Of a stretch of 64,000 bases of DNA, positions 1 through 12,556 are shown piece by piece. The notes under the pieces were generated by a model, which was given only the letters and a program-made list of their open reading frames with translations, was not told the DNA's origin and searched no databases. A program made the position numbers and the translations under genes. This DNA comes from Tubulanus polymorphus (lineage: Eukaryota > Nemertea > Palaeonemertea > Tubulaniformes > Tubulanidae): the NCBI RefSeq assembly GCF_964204645.1, contig NC_134032.1, positions 7,745,175 to 7,809,174 on the forward strand, given 5' to 3'. The stretch's first letter is position 1. Each line of letters begins with the position of its first letter.

Positions 1-1178
1 CCGACGTTGAATGAATCACATGCAAATTGCTGTAATTAAGGACAAACCTAGATTGTAATTCGAAGTGATTCCGAAGTTTGCACAGCCAAAACATCTTGTG
101 ACAATACGATAAATACAAATGTAGGTAAAAATCGCCCGTGTATGTGTATCACCACGCCCCATGAGGAAAATCACACACAGTAAAAGTCTCCTCAATTTCA
201 GTTTTCTATCAAAGTATAAAACCTAAGTGAAAAAGATATTACTTTTTATATTAATATTAAGGGTACACAAGTATTTTACTAATACTTTTAAACTAGATTT
301 CTTGATAGACATTTTCAAAGCTACGATAATATCATTTTTATGCATGTTGCTTGCTAAAAGTCACAGAATGATGTAATTTTCATGCACGTAGCTAGGTAAA
401 AGTCACAGATTATACAAGGTGAATATCATGAAAAGCACCACTGAAAATTTGAAATTTTTGAAAACTATTTATGTTTTTCTAGAAAAGAATATTGAAGTAT
501 TTTATTATATTTTTAAAAGATAAAATATTTCAATGAAAGATAAACATTACATAAAGGCCTGATAATCAACACCCCCCATCTTCTTGTTCTAGTTTTACAA
601 GGCCGGCAATAAGTAGGCCACATCATCCCCCCTCCAGTTTCATCCATATCGCCGCGGCCGTAGAAGTACTACTAGTACTACAAATGCAAGTAGTTGTCGA
701 AGAAGTAAGTTGGTGTTTCTTTCATGAAATGCCATTCGTAGTAGTCAATACCAGTTACGCTTACCAGTATTTCAAAATGTAAGAACCAACCCGTCCACAT
801 GAACACCTCTGGACACCCGGACCTAGTATACTCGCATTACGTTGGATCATGTATATAAGTTATTTGCCGCCCGGACATTGTCCCCAGGTTTATCACATAT
901 TGATGTCCAGCCCGCGGTCGACGTTGTCCCCGGCGGATATGGTTGTCCCTGGGCGCCGTGTTTGTTTCGGACCCCGCGTTGTCCGGGAGCCTAGTGTATA
1001 TAGTTGCAATGTGGAACGACCGTGACTATGTAAATAATAAAAGTATATTAGAAATTATTCCGAGGTACCCCGTTGGATTTAATCTGTTGAAGCTGCAAAA
1101 TAAATTTTTATACATACAGTTAATTTTCCAAATTATGAATGCCATTTTTGAGTTATCGGGGATCTGCCGAGTGAGGAA
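1..1178. other. Intergenic, no gene recognised
   Basis: AT-rich sequence with a GC-richer patch at about 590-970. I see no conserved reading frame or clear repeat structure. Confidence 0.5.
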
Positions 1179-1608
1179 GTGAGTCAGACTCATAACTTTT
1201 TAGGACACGATGAATCTGGTCAGCTGAGGAGAGGCCGGAGTCACGCTACCGACATTTTATCCGGCAGAGGGTTCCAGCTCAATTACTCGCCTCCAAGAAG
1301 AGGACGAGCAGACCTGGACGTACCCATCAACAGTGAAGAGGTACAAAGAGATAGGGGTGCCCCAAGAAGATCCTGGCCGGAGCTCCAAAGGGGGCGCCCG
1401 AGAGGATCCGGGCTGTATGGAGGCCCAAGTTCGGTGGAGGCAGGACAAGCACAGCTGGGCAGGAGTTGCTTGTACCTCACCAAATCCAAACGTTATGGAG
1501 AAGCTATTTTGGTTACCGTGCCCACGTTATCCGTTACAGGTCTCTATGGCACAGGTGACCACACCACATAATAGGTCACTCAATTCCTACATAATTCAGG
1601 TGCAATGA
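1179..1608 (+). other. GC-rich open stretch, unassigned
   Basis: A GC-rich island open in more than one frame: 130 codons from 1179, and an overlapping plus-strand frame from 1333 to 1608. The predicted proteins are rich in Arg, Gly and Pro and match no family I know. Overlapping open frames of this kind often reflect base composition alone. It could be a decayed exon or a transposon fragment. Confidence 0.15.
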
Positions 1609-1818
1609 ACTAATAAGTCGAAAGTTCTAGGTTTGAAAATCACTCTCCACTAGTATTTAATAAATCTACCTACCGGGGACCCTAATCGGTCTACGGCCTT
1701 GACTACAGTAGTCTCAATTCAATCCATTCGTTAACCAGTCCAATGTCATGCGCAGCAACCCACGATGCTTGTGAATTAGTGACGTCTGTAACCAGTATAG
1801 TGCCGTCTATAACAAGTA

Positions 1819-1911
1819 TAGCCTCTATATGTATACTGTATTTCATAAATGTATATTGTATACTGGCGCCTCTATATGTATAATGTATTTCATAAATGTA
1901 TATTGTATAAT
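1819..1911. repeat. Two-copy direct repeat, about 45 bp
   Basis: The block beginning gcctctatatgtat and ending with tgtatattgtat occurs twice back to back with one or two differences. It lies in an otherwise featureless stretch (1609-2150). Confidence 0.6.
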
Positions 1912-2164
1912 AGGAAATACTGACAAATATAATATAGAAAAACATGTTTATAAATATTGTCCCGAATTTCATGCCATAGTCTAAGAGAAAATCCATGTAC
2001 ATAATATCCAGTATATCTCTACTGCGCGTGCTGGTACCACAAGATTATTTCAGATGGAACAATGTGTTTACTCTGGTGGAGTATCGATTATAAAGCTGTT
2101 CAGCGGAAAGTGGTGTTTGCTGTAATTTAGACGATAAACGGAGAATAAATACAGCGATGTTGAA

Positions 2165-3076
2165 TCAGAGGCAACAGATGACATTTTCCCGACCAAATGG
2201 GTATTTGATGGGAAAATGAAGTGCTTTTAATCACCTTCTGGTACAAATGAATCCGTGTCGCAAATGGTGAAGGACTGTGACTGCGCACACATAAGATCCT
2301 GGAATGAATCTTATGGAAGAGTACTGGGCATAACGGGTAAGTAAATCAAGATTGGGGATCAATGAAATGACGTGTTTACTCTGATACTAGAATAATTTCT
2401 TCAATGTAATGTTTTTGGTTTGCAGGTGACAGCAAAGGCCAGAAAAATGATCCAAAAAGCTGAACATCAATCTGATGTCTATAGTACAGACATTGATGGT
2501 CCACCAAAAAAGGCTGCAAAAAGTTATTTTCAATTTTACAAAATGATAGTTCACATATTGTTTTTCTCGTCCATCACTGAGGGTTATTAGCCTTATTTCA
2601 GACCTTATCCTAGTGATTTTTCAGACCCAGAAGTCAGTTCTAGTGATGAATCCCCAACTTGCCACCACGAGTTGATCGTCAACACCCAAAAATCGCCGCT
2701 CCTTACCACACCCTCTATCACCTCCTACTACGTTGAATTTATGTGTAACTCGGTGATACCAGTACAAGTTCTGTACTAGTTGGTGGGTAAGCTGATTTTT
2801 TCTCATTTGATTGATCATACACCGATGGAATCAATTACATTTTAACAAACATCTAGTTCTTTTAGAGAGGAAACTTGATAAAATTTTGGAGTTGCTAGTT
2901 GAGGTCAAATCGGAACAAAAGCATTAAAGTAAGGCACACCCTACACTAACATAAAATGGTCGAACGGAAGTTGCTTAGTTACCGGATGATATAGAATTAC
3001 CTCTTGATGAAAAAGAGCACTTTGATAGGCTTGCAGGGAGACTTGGCGACCAGGCCATCAGCGAAGGGCTAGTAAG
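2165..3076 (+). pseudogene. Decayed multi-exon gene, DUF4806-like
   Basis: Three exon-like pieces are visible. The first (about 2190-2336) reads in part KWVFDGKMK and ends at a good donor, GTAAGT at 2337. The second starts after the acceptor TTTGCAG (ending 2425) and encodes a basic stretch VTAKARKMIQKAEHQSD. The third starts after CTTAG (ending 2978), reads LPDDIELPLDEKEHFDRLAG and ends at GTAAGT near 3071. The third piece resembles the DUF4806 domain of uncharacterised animal proteins, and the middle piece fits what usually precedes it. The first exon has an in-frame TAA (codons TTT TAA) and the exon phases do not join cleanly, so I call it a pseudogene. The family assignment is from memory and moderate. 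Confidence 0.4.
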
Positions 3077-4919
3077 TAATCATTATTATTATCAACATAA
3101 AGTTTAAGGTTTTATATCAAAAAAGGAGCTGCTCAGAAATGAAGAACAAGAGGCCCATGGGCCTTGAAGCATTGGTTGATTATACTGTGGTAAGGTATTA
3201 AGCCGTTAACGCTTTACATCTGCCAGAAAATGTTCTATGACAATGTTCATTGGGAGGACCAAAGACTTAAGAATTGAATGAATTTCGTAATTCTGCCGAA
3301 CGATTTAGCCTACACTATTTGTATTTGTAAACCTCATTAATGCGATTTTGTTAAAGAAGGAACTAGTTTATTCTAGCAAAGAAAAATTTATATCAATCAG
3401 GATTTGTATACAAAAACCAATTTAACAACAATTTCGCACTTTTGCCTACACAAGATTCGCATTTAAAGTACAACTGTAAGGGTAATCATGACTGACTGTG
3501 GTTTTCCTAGCATGAACTGTTAGACCCTATTGCGGAATAATGAAAACAAAAACAGAAAGATTTTTCTGAATGCAAAATACATGCATAATGATGCATTAAG
3601 GTAGATCAACCGGACAAACGTACGCATCAAAACATCGCACAGAGTGCAATGCCGGCATTGATGTCACTATCGAGGCAGGCTGATGATTGCTTGTATATCT
3701 TTTTGTTTATTTACGTCGTACGGACCTGGTTTTTTTTACCCTATTGGATTGGTCATTTTCACGACGAAACGGGCTTTGGTGTTGCCTGCACACTGTAAGC
3801 TGTCAGCAGGACTTGACCCACTTGTCACTCAGCACTAATAGTGGATGCAACAGCATCACGCCTTATCTCACTGAGCTCTACCGAGGCTGTTCAATTCAAT
3901 TCCAAAAAACTACAGCAGCGGCAAATAACCATCGCAATATTGCATTTTACGACAAACAACGTGTAAATTTAATCACTGTTGTGGAGTTCAACACGTGGAA
4001 ATGATAAAAGTTATTTTTCCCGTCATGCATTACAAAGCGAATCTATCTGCCGAGTGTGTAAGGGGCTAATAACAGTGATATTCAAACACTATGATATCTA
4101 TAAATCGGAGGTACATGATTTATGTTTTTCTATTCAGATGAGGTCGTTCCAAATTCTTTAATGCCCATGTCACTGCGGACATATCACTACGCGATGCTTA
4201 ACCCCCGTTCATCCACCCGATGACTAACGAGAAAAATGCGATCGAATAACTTTTTGGGCCATTAAATCAGAAATCTGGCGACGCTATCTTGTAGGGAATA
4301 ATTGAAACATTATTTTGAGTTATTTGTGTCAGCTGTGTCCACTGTTTTACGAGAACGGAGTAACAATTTGAAGTTACTATGAAAATGAGAAGTCGGCATT
4401 TTTTTTCGACTAGGACTTTCAATCCATTTTACTAGCATTGGCATGACCTCGTAGACGTCAACCAATGCTAAAAATCAAGCCTACTTAGGTATATTCAATG
4501 TTCTAGATAAGGTACCTGCACAAACTAAAAAGAATGAAGATCCTCCTTTCTAATTAACTGGCAGCAGAATTCCACTGGCTGGGGAAAGCACCGAAAACAA
4601 TCTTCAACTCAACAAGGCTATCCAAGGTCAAAAAGGTATGTAGTTGTGTATTTCCCAATTCTTTAATTCTTATATTTCATTATACAGATGTATGAACCAA
4701 ATTTTTTTCAATTCAGATACAGTACAGTGCAGTGGAACCCAGGACACTAGGATTGATATCGAGTATTAAGTAGGAAAGCACACGTATATGTTACCGACAT
4801 ATGCAACAAAATTCTATATAGACCCAAAATTAATGACATTGACAAAACATGTATACCCCTTGTTCTCTCTTACAAGGAATATAATGTGAAGGTAGCTCAA
4901 GTCATCCGCGATAACTTAA
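3077..4919. other. Intergenic with dispersed repeat pieces
   Basis: No supported gene. The segment at about 3128-3180 contains AACAAGAGGCCCATGGGCC, a dispersed motif present in altered form near 23000. The segment at about 3530-3660 is similar in sequence to about 5700-5850, so it is also a dispersed repeat. Confidence 0.4.
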
Positions 4920-5640
4920 GCTTATTTCAAGCTTATTAGTTTATTTCAACATTTTGACTATATCCTAATAGTCATCTTCAGGAATAATGAGATACTACAG
5001 AAATTATGAGATATATATACAATCCAGAGACAAAGAGACTAATTCAAGTAATCAGAGATGATACAAACTAAAGGAAAATTAACGTAGAAACAGTTACACG
5101 CTAAAAAAGATTAAAGGGAAGCAAACTAAGGGGTAATTATAAACAACAATAGTCAGTATAAATATAAATGATTGATTATTTGATTATTTGTTATTTGTTC
5201 TCTCATCAATTTCGTCTCTGACTTAACTTGTATTCACCTTTGTTTTAATTTAAGTGCCCCCTAGTTTGTCTTTCTTTTTACTACTGACTTTAAGTTTCAT
5301 TTATATTTATACTGACTATTGTTGTTTGTAATTACCCCTTAGTTTGCTTCCCTTTAATCTATTTTAGCGTGTAACTGTTTCTACGTTAATTTTCCTTTAG
5401 TTTGTATCATCTCTGATTACCTGAATTAGTCTCTTTGTCTCTGGATTGTATATATATATCTCATAATTTCTGTAGTATCTCATTATTCCCGAAGATGACT
5501 ATTAGGATATAGTCGAAACGTTGAAATAAACTACTATCTCGAAGTTTCATTTTCGGACTTTTTATTATCATTGTGGGATTCTCTCCTCATTGCGTCAACA
5601 CGGATATAGTGTTCTACCAATCGTGGTCACTGCAACGTTT
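4920..5640. mobile_element. Penelope-like element fragment, foldback arrangement
   Basis: The two arms (about 4927-5170 and 5297-5531) are near-perfect reverse complements, so this 0.7-kb block can fold on itself. A third copy of the same sequence lies on the minus strand at 60390-60780. There it is joined to a reading frame typical of the C-terminus of Penelope-like retroelements, which identifies the family. The plus-strand arm carries a hammerhead-ribozyme-like core at 5489-5519 (CCGAAGA, a GACTAT/ATAGTC stem, then GAAAC). The copy shared with the 60-kb element continues to about 5640. Confidence 0.6.
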
Positions 5641-7099
5641 CCGAGGATCCGCGGGGGGATTTTTCAGCATTACATGAGCGTATGCTGGGTAAACTATCGC
5701 TCATAAATGAAAACGAAAACAACTTTAGTAAAAATTGTTGTTTATTTCTGAATGCAAAGTCCTCACTGAACAAATTGATGCTTAATAAAGGTAGATAAAC
5801 TGTTTATTAATGAAATTACGGAACAAAACGTCGCACGGAGAGCAGGTGTGACAGACAGTTGGCAGATTTTGTTACCACAATCAGTTGCAAAATTGTTCCA
5901 CGTGACATGTTCCATGATTGTGGTGAGTTTCAATGTTATTGGTTTCAGTATATGTTGTGTTCACCAGAGGGCATTGAATGTTAGAATTGTCAGATTTTCT
6001 AACCCAAGTGGGCACGGTGTCCCTGGACCCCTAGTTTCAGATAAATGGTTATTTGTTGTGTATAGTTCTTAATCTGAATATTTCTTACTAAAAGTACTTC
6101 AATCGAACTTCATTCGATGTTTCTGTTTGGGTTGATTTAACATTTGATTATTTCACAGATTCCTAAAATTATAAGCTAAATTATCAGTGCGAAGATTTCA
6201 ACATTTTTCCAAAATACTGAAATGTCTCAAATTGAGCAAAGGGATTGCTTAGCTCCATGCATTAAAATTGCATTATGGTAGAAGATTTGTTATATAAGCA
6301 GCAATTTTTAGGTCTGATAAAACATTTTCCTCTTTTTTAGTTTGAATAATGAGTTTCCTTTTTTACGATGTACAATTCATTGTTGTAGTATAATAACAAA
6401 ATTAATGGGAAGTTCAAAAATTATCCAAAACTTCATACAATGAAATTTAGTTAGGCACCACAATTTGAAATCTGCATACCGTATATATTCTGCTCTTATA
6501 AATGTAAAATGCATTATTCAATGTATGTGGTTTATGGCATTTGTCTTTCCAATTATGTGGTGCAGTGGTATATATACACATCCACAATTAAGAAACCAAC
6601 AAACAAGACATGAACATTAGTCTAAACGGCAACTTATAAACGGCATTCTGTAAGATTAGAGCAACATCAAGGACAAGGTAAACTTACAATTGAGTGTTAT
6701 TTGAATAGACTTACCTTCACACATATCCTTGACAAAAGGAGGGTTCACTGACAGAGATAATAGGTAAATACCAGTTTCAACCACTGAAGCTCTTCACTGC
6801 TCCATGGGTTCAGAGATACTGCCATGTCTGACACATGATTGCTCTTTTATACTGGACATCGGCCTTTAATTAACCTATTCTTTATATATAAGTAAAATCT
6901 CAATGGCCTTTTCTTTTAGTGTTTAACATAACCCAAAAGTATCTCTAGTACTGCCTTGACGTGAAAAATGCAAGATGTTTCAATACAATTGGTCAGACAC
7001 CTCTGAAGCTCGTATTAAATTTTCTGAAATCCGATTGCCTGAATTCGTCGCATTGCGATGAGAAGCACGATGTCATCATAGTAGAAATAAATGCATTGT
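5641..7099. other. Intergenic with repeat pieces
   Basis: No supported gene. Bases 5967-6032 are the reverse complement of about 25766-25855, which marks another dispersed repeat. The rest is AT-rich without visible structure. Confidence 0.4.
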
Positions 7100-7567
7100 C
7101 AGCCGAGTTGCTGAATCAGATGAGTCCATGGAAATGATGAAAGACTATAAGAATTTCCTCCAAGAGGCAATTGTAGCAAAAAAAGGGGGAGATACAACTG
7201 CTTTTTGGGGAATCTATGTCTACCTTATCAACTGTTTTTATCGTAAAATGCAGCGTGCAATAAAAACAAATGATATGGAACTATACATCAATATTCTACC
7301 CGCAGTGGTGGAGGTATTCTTCAGTCCCAATAACCCGAATTATGCCAGATGGGATACCTGTGTTTTGAAAAACTGAAAACTCTGCCCTATGCTGGTTTTG
7401 ATATCTTGAAAGCAGGTGGATTCAATAAGAATACTCAATCACACGTACTAACAAATCACACTCAAGAACACCCATCAACTTTACAGCAGACAGTGAACAG
7501 AGGTGCAGCCTCATCTGCCACTGGAATAGACCATCTTACAGCTTTTGTATTTAGAACAGTATACTGA
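7100..7567 (+). pseudogene. Relic of a transposon-like ORF (DUF6589-type?)
   Basis: A reading frame at 7128-7376 encodes a helical stretch ending in FFSPNNPNYARW. Its continuation is in the next frame (7349-7567) and includes QQTVNRGAASSATGI. The pairing of an NYARW-like motif with a downstream EQT-NRG motif resembles a domain I associate with DUF6589-type proteins spread by transposons in aquatic invertebrates. The frame change near 7349-7370 and the lack of flanking exons suggest a dead copy. Identification is tentative. Confidence 0.3.
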
Positions 7568-7889
7568 TGGTAAGGCGAATAAAATTGTCTGCGGATACAG
7601 TCACCTGCCAGCGCATATAGGGTTTCCAGCGGCCTTGCATGAACTCGACTCCTGTTATGGGGATAAAGCTACGGTAGCTTTATTACTGTAATAATATTGT
7701 TGAATATTGTAGATTCTCTGAAAAAGGTTTATGCCATAGACAAAAGATCCTTCTACAAAACGGCAGCATTGATAAATCAGGACCAAAATTCACTGGCTCC
7801 AGCCCTTCCAGAACTTCAGCACTAAGTAGACATAGAAAGGCATGTTAGTACCCTTGTAAGAAGGTACCATTGTAAGAAGGATTAGTAAC

Positions 7890-8710
7890 AAATCATAGAA
7901 ATATGGGTTTTCCCAGTAGAGCAACCCAAGCCATCGAAATCCCAAAACAGGGTAGGGTGTTCATATCATTAATGATTGTAGTCTTTCACTCAGATAGAAC
8001 ATCAAGAGAAAATTGAGAGATCTAGCCCACAGATCATTGGGAACAAGTTTTAAATTGATTAAATCTGTAGGACTGGTAGCGATTCATAGAAATATGGGCC
8101 CTAGCCTCTGGAGCACCCCTTGGCTACAAATCCAAAAAAAACTATATTTTTTAGAGCTTGGGCCACAGATCAGTGGTACCTAGTTTTATGTGCATCTGAT
8201 ATAAACTGTAGGACTAGTAGCGATTCATATCGCTATGGGTCGAATTAAATTCGAATGGCTCTATTTTGTTTTAGGCCTTGGCCCATAGATCATTGGTATT
8301 AAGTTTTATTTTGATCCAACTAAAACAGTAAGACTAGTAGCGATTCATAAAAATATGGGCCCCAGGCCATAGGGCACCCCCTAGGGGTAGAATAAAAAAT
8401 GGCTCTATATTGTTTTAGGCCTTAGCCAAAAGATCAATGGTACCAAGTTTTATCTTAATCCAAGTAAAACGAGTGATTCATAAAATATGGGTCCCAGGCC
8501 CTAGGGCACCCCTGTGGATCAAATCCAAAAATCGGCTCTATATTGTTTTAGGCCTCAGACCATAGATCATTGGTACAAAGTCATATAGTGATCTCATCAA
8601 AACTGTAGGACAAGTAGCGATTCATAGAAATATGGGCCCCAGGCCCTAGGCCACCCCTGTATGTGTCAAATCGAAAAAACGGCTCTAGGCTATATTGTTT
8701 TATTTCGACC
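7890..8710 (+). repeat. Tandem repeat, period about 135 bp, 5-6 copies
   Basis: Each unit contains a line close to gtaggactagtagcgattca followed by tagaaatatgggccccaggc and a cctaggg-caccccc stretch. Copies of the first line are at about 8065, 8206, 8328, 8470 and 8604, and a partial unit starts near 7897. Spacing varies from about 122 to 141 bp, so the copies have diverged. Confidence 0.8.
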
Positions 8711-10253
8711 ATCTCACCGATGCGGACATTGCTGCTGGAAAGAAAATGGACTTGACGCTCGAACTGCAGCAAATCGTCCCAAACTTACAAAGTGTGCACT
8801 TTTATCAGAATTTGAAAGCGAAATAATCTGAAATACCACCGATCACGATCAGCTGCAGACCGTAATCGTGAAAGCTGATGATTATATGCATGACATTAAG
8901 ACGAAGATACTCAAAGTTGGTCACCTGCTAAAGGAACCTGCGGCCAGTCCATCCGATGCCATTAGTTCTATTACCCTGTCTGCCCCACCCAAAAGGAAAG
9001 CTACTCATCAAAGTTGCAACTGCCAATGTACGCAGAGCATATCTTGCAATGGTAGATATTTCACGACTCTTCAATTCGGCAGCTGGCAACGACGACAACC
9101 TCACTGAAGTTAAAAAATTCTATTAAAATTATCTACGGGCGCAGCTAAGGGACGAAGCAATGTCTCACAATGTCCACCATGTATCAAAAAGGATCGGTAA
9201 CATCGACAGCGTCTAATGCCGTAAAACCAAAACTGCGTTCGAAAGCCACGATAACCGAAAAACCAAACACTCGTGATGTTGGTGCGTATTATAAAGTAAG
9301 CGGAAACGAGGCTGGTAAAATGACAATGAGCTACAACACAGATAGGGTAGCTCATACTCCGAGTATGGATGCCATTCAAGATCTACAAAGTAAATATGTG
9401 GACAAAATACTTAATCTAATGTCCCAGTTCGATGCGTTACGGCTTGAAGCAAGTGAGGAGCTTCGTGCGGCTTGGAAAACAATCAATGAACTTAATTCCG
9501 TCAATAAAACACAATCGGCACAAATGGAAAATATACAGAACAGTTTAGTTTCTCTGACCGAAAAAGTTCTAACAGTATTACCTACTAATTATGCGATCAA
9601 GAACCGTTAAGCTGTAATAAATGTGCTACTCTCAATGACATGATTGAGAAACACCAGTCTTGCCAAACGTCATTACATGATACAAAGGGACAACTAGTGA
9701 CAGCGCATAGTTAACTGGATACTGCTCACAAATTACTCGACGTGGCAGAAGCTGACGTAGATGCACATCAGAAACGTCTTGCAACTGTATTTGACGAACT
9801 AAAGCGTGCATGTAGATGAGCTTAACAGCGAGTTACTCTCTCCAAAGACCACAAACTCTGCCCTGCTTGACAGTAGGCTGTTTCATCTGGTTTATGGGAA
9901 TACATCTACTGTAAAGGTTAACAAACGTCTGATCGAACATGCTGCAGATACAATGAATGGTCACAACTCTACCAAAACTGATAGAAGTGTCTCCGTTAAC
10001 CAGTCTGTTAAGATCTCTCAGATACCGGAGGACGATACCGGAGGACTCTGAGGTGCTGGTAATTTATAATTCTATCTCCAAATATCTGCGTCATAGGTTC
10101 TTATTTAATGGCGTTTGGACTACCATCAGAAAGTTAGATGGTGGTGATAAGAATATTCTGGGCACCTGTAAATTCCTGCAGTCAGTAAACGCGAATAGGA
10201 ACATTCATACGGTACTCTTACAAGTTATCGATAATTCGATAGCCAGACGTTAA
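8690..10253 (+). pseudogene. Degenerate gag/ORF1-like region (coiled coil, SGNH-like end)
   Basis: Consecutive plus-strand frames, broken by stops and shifts, look like pieces of one protein. About 8695-8826 encodes a helical segment. 9170-9610 encodes a 146-residue frame with a strong coiled coil in its second half. 9630-9830 continues the coiled coil. About 9957-10253 encodes a domain with VLVIYNSISKYL at its start and HTVLLQVIDNSI later. This resembles the start and third block of SGNH hydrolase-like domains in LINE ORF1 or gag-like proteins, but the expected catalytic residues are not convincing. No reverse transcriptase is next to it. The family is uncertain. Confidence 0.3.
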
Positions 10254-10689
10254 AAGCTGCCAAACTCAGTGTTCAGAAATTGCTTTTGTTTTGTGTTACC
10301 AAATTTCTATGTGCTCCTCCAGCGGTATCTCAGGCGATCACTCGTTAACGCGCCAAAAAGCTGACAAGTGATCGAGTGGCCCGAGAAGTAGAGGTGGTGG
10401 CCCATCATACCTGTCCCTTTTTACAATAGCCAGGTATATACAATGTTATTTTGTTGTTACTCGTTGGCAAAGTTGAATTGAATTGTTCTCAATTGATCAC
10501 TTCAGCAGGGATTCACAGTTGTACAGTAGTGACATAAGGGCCCCTGCGTGTAGAAAGACACCTAGCTTCAAACTCTCAACAGATGTTGAAAGACAGATTA
10601 CAGAATTAAAGTGGCTGTTGATTAGATTACCGACAGCGTTCCACTGCCCACTATTGCCTACTGACTATTTATCAATAAATTTAATCGTC

Positions 10690-11007
10690 CTACAGGGGTT
10701 TAGGAGAATGGGAGTTGAATGAAAAGTAGTTCCTAATCCTTAAAGAAGTAAAAACAATTGGTCTTCCATCGATCATATTTAGCAGAAAACTAAAGGGATT
10801 ATTCCAATCTGGATGAAATGGTACTTTCAAACATCCAACGTATAGCCCATGATCTATTCCCATATCACAGAAATATCCGGGGCCACTCTTCATAGAATTT
10901 TGAGAGAAATCGTATTCAGTAAACTGGAAAACATAAAGCAGTTTTAGAATATAGCTGTCCTGGTTGCAAGCATCTTGGGCAACGCATGGTTGCTGGGAAT
11001 CATGCAT
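10690..11007 (-). other. Possible exon, minus strand
   Basis: A 105-codon open frame on the minus strand. A plausible splice acceptor (TTTTCCAG, ending at about 10925 in minus orientation) precedes the segment FTEYDFSQNSMKSGPGYF. The protein is rich in aromatic residues, Gly and Pro, unlike random AT-rich translation, but I recognise no family. Flanking sequence (10254-10689, 11008-11330) holds nothing I can name. Confidence 0.25.
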
Positions 11008-11329
11008 ATCCTAGAAGTAACATTACCAGCACCTCCCAATCATGCGCAAACAACTCACTATGCAATTAATACAAGTGAAAGGCTTAAGTGATCTTATGCT
11101 TCTTCCTTCATTTAATATCGTTCATAGTCTTACTGACGAATATCATCACAATGTGTGTTTGGGGGTTGTTCGTAGGATGGTTGGGCATTGGTGTGATGAC
11201 ACTAGGATTTCATAGTGTAACATTAAGAGTAAGATTGACCAGATCTGTTGCAGTAATAAAAACACCTTGTGAAGTTAACAGAAAACCAAGATCTCCATCA
11301 ATTTTGGAAAGGAAATGAATGGAGATTTT

Positions 11330-11967
11330 TTAACCCGTTAGCACTCAAGCTGCTCTTGTCCGCCCCGCCTATTACTCCTCAAGCCGCCGGAATCCCCCCA
11401 GCACTTTTTTCGTATGCTGCACGAAAATGGAATGGTTAGAGTGGGATTCGAACCAATAGCTTATGATAAATAACACACATAAGTCCTATTTCAAATTCTC
11501 GAGTATTTCGAGTTTGAACATGACACATCTGAGCGCTCACATCAAATCCAAGCAAATGTGGGGGAGGGCAAAAGATATACATCATATGAAAGCCTTGACT
11601 ATTCACAAAATAACACTAACTTGTAATGCGTGGAAATAAACAGCAAATGAGTTATTCGCTATCTTGAATTTTCTGTAGAGTATTTGACGATACATAGTGC
11701 AATTCCTGAGTCCAGCAGTTACAGACGAAAAGCTCAAGCCAATCAATTTGAAATTAAAGAGATTTGTCTTTGAAATGCAAGATAAATTTATGGTATCCAA
11801 AACTGCACTTACAGTTCCCCTTTGTTATTGCATTGAGCTGAATGGGTGATGAGAAGTAATTAAAAGTTAAGCTTAAAAGTAAACAAAATATATGTATTAT
11901 CTGACAGTACAGAAATTTATAGTCTAGGAATGAAGTCTCCCGTAACAATTTACAGTGATCCTGAAAC
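11330..11967. other. Intergenic; possible piggyBac-type terminus
   Basis: TTAACCCGTTAGCAC near 11332 resembles one end of a TTAA-flanked piggyBac-type MITE, but I find no matching other end. A tRNA B-box-like string (gtgggattcgaacc, minus strand) occurs near 11451. No gene is supported. Confidence 0.25.
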
Positions 11968-12556
11968 AAGAAAGAAATTCTTAAAATGGGCTTGCTGACA
12001 TGGTTGTACTGAAAGCTTGCCTGGTTGTTATTTCTGTAGCAGAATTATTCGAACTTTGAACTGATTACTTGTGAAAAGAGAGGTGTTGTCTTACATCGTT
12101 ACATATGTTACACACGGGGACTGTATATCGGAATGGTTTTATTGTAGACATGGACCAAGTTAGTGCAAGCTTTTGGATCATTGTTATTTGAATATTGTAG
12201 TGTCTTAACAGAATCTATCATCACGTTGATGTTTGCTAGATTACTTATCGGATTGTGTGGAAATGATTTTGCATAGAAAAATTTACAGCTGAAAGAAAAA
12301 ATGTGACTAACTTGAGTGACTTCAGGTGAAGGGAAGCGAACACGAAAATAGTTAAGAGCCACGATTTGTCTTTTTGAAATAATAAAGACATTAAGCAAGA
12401 TTAAAATACATTTCCTTCAAATGACAATCCACTACGATCATCCAATAAAGTTTATTGCCACCATAGACTACCGTCCCCTGGCTCTTTGAAGAGACAGGGA
12501 ATCAGTCTTCAATTCAATTCAGAATTTATTTTACAGAAAAGCGGTTTTTAAGTTTT
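11968..12556 (+). repeat. Dispersed copy of Harbinger intron (pair with 20953-21556)
   Basis: This block is collinear with 20953-21556 in the same orientation, from aagaaagaaattct to gcggtttttaagttt, with scattered substitutions and small indels. In the second copy the block begins inside a Harbinger transposase exon and runs through the following intron. This copy is therefore probably a truncated, diverged relative of that transposon and not an independent family. Confidence 0.7.

Noticed and set aside
1703-2002. 99-codon minus-strand ORF rich in Tyr and Ile
   Set aside because: It overlaps an AT-rich direct repeat, which explains its internal YTF/IHY repetition.
8581-8772. Minus-strand ORF
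   Set aside because: Lies within the 135-bp tandem repeat and has no homologue-like pattern.
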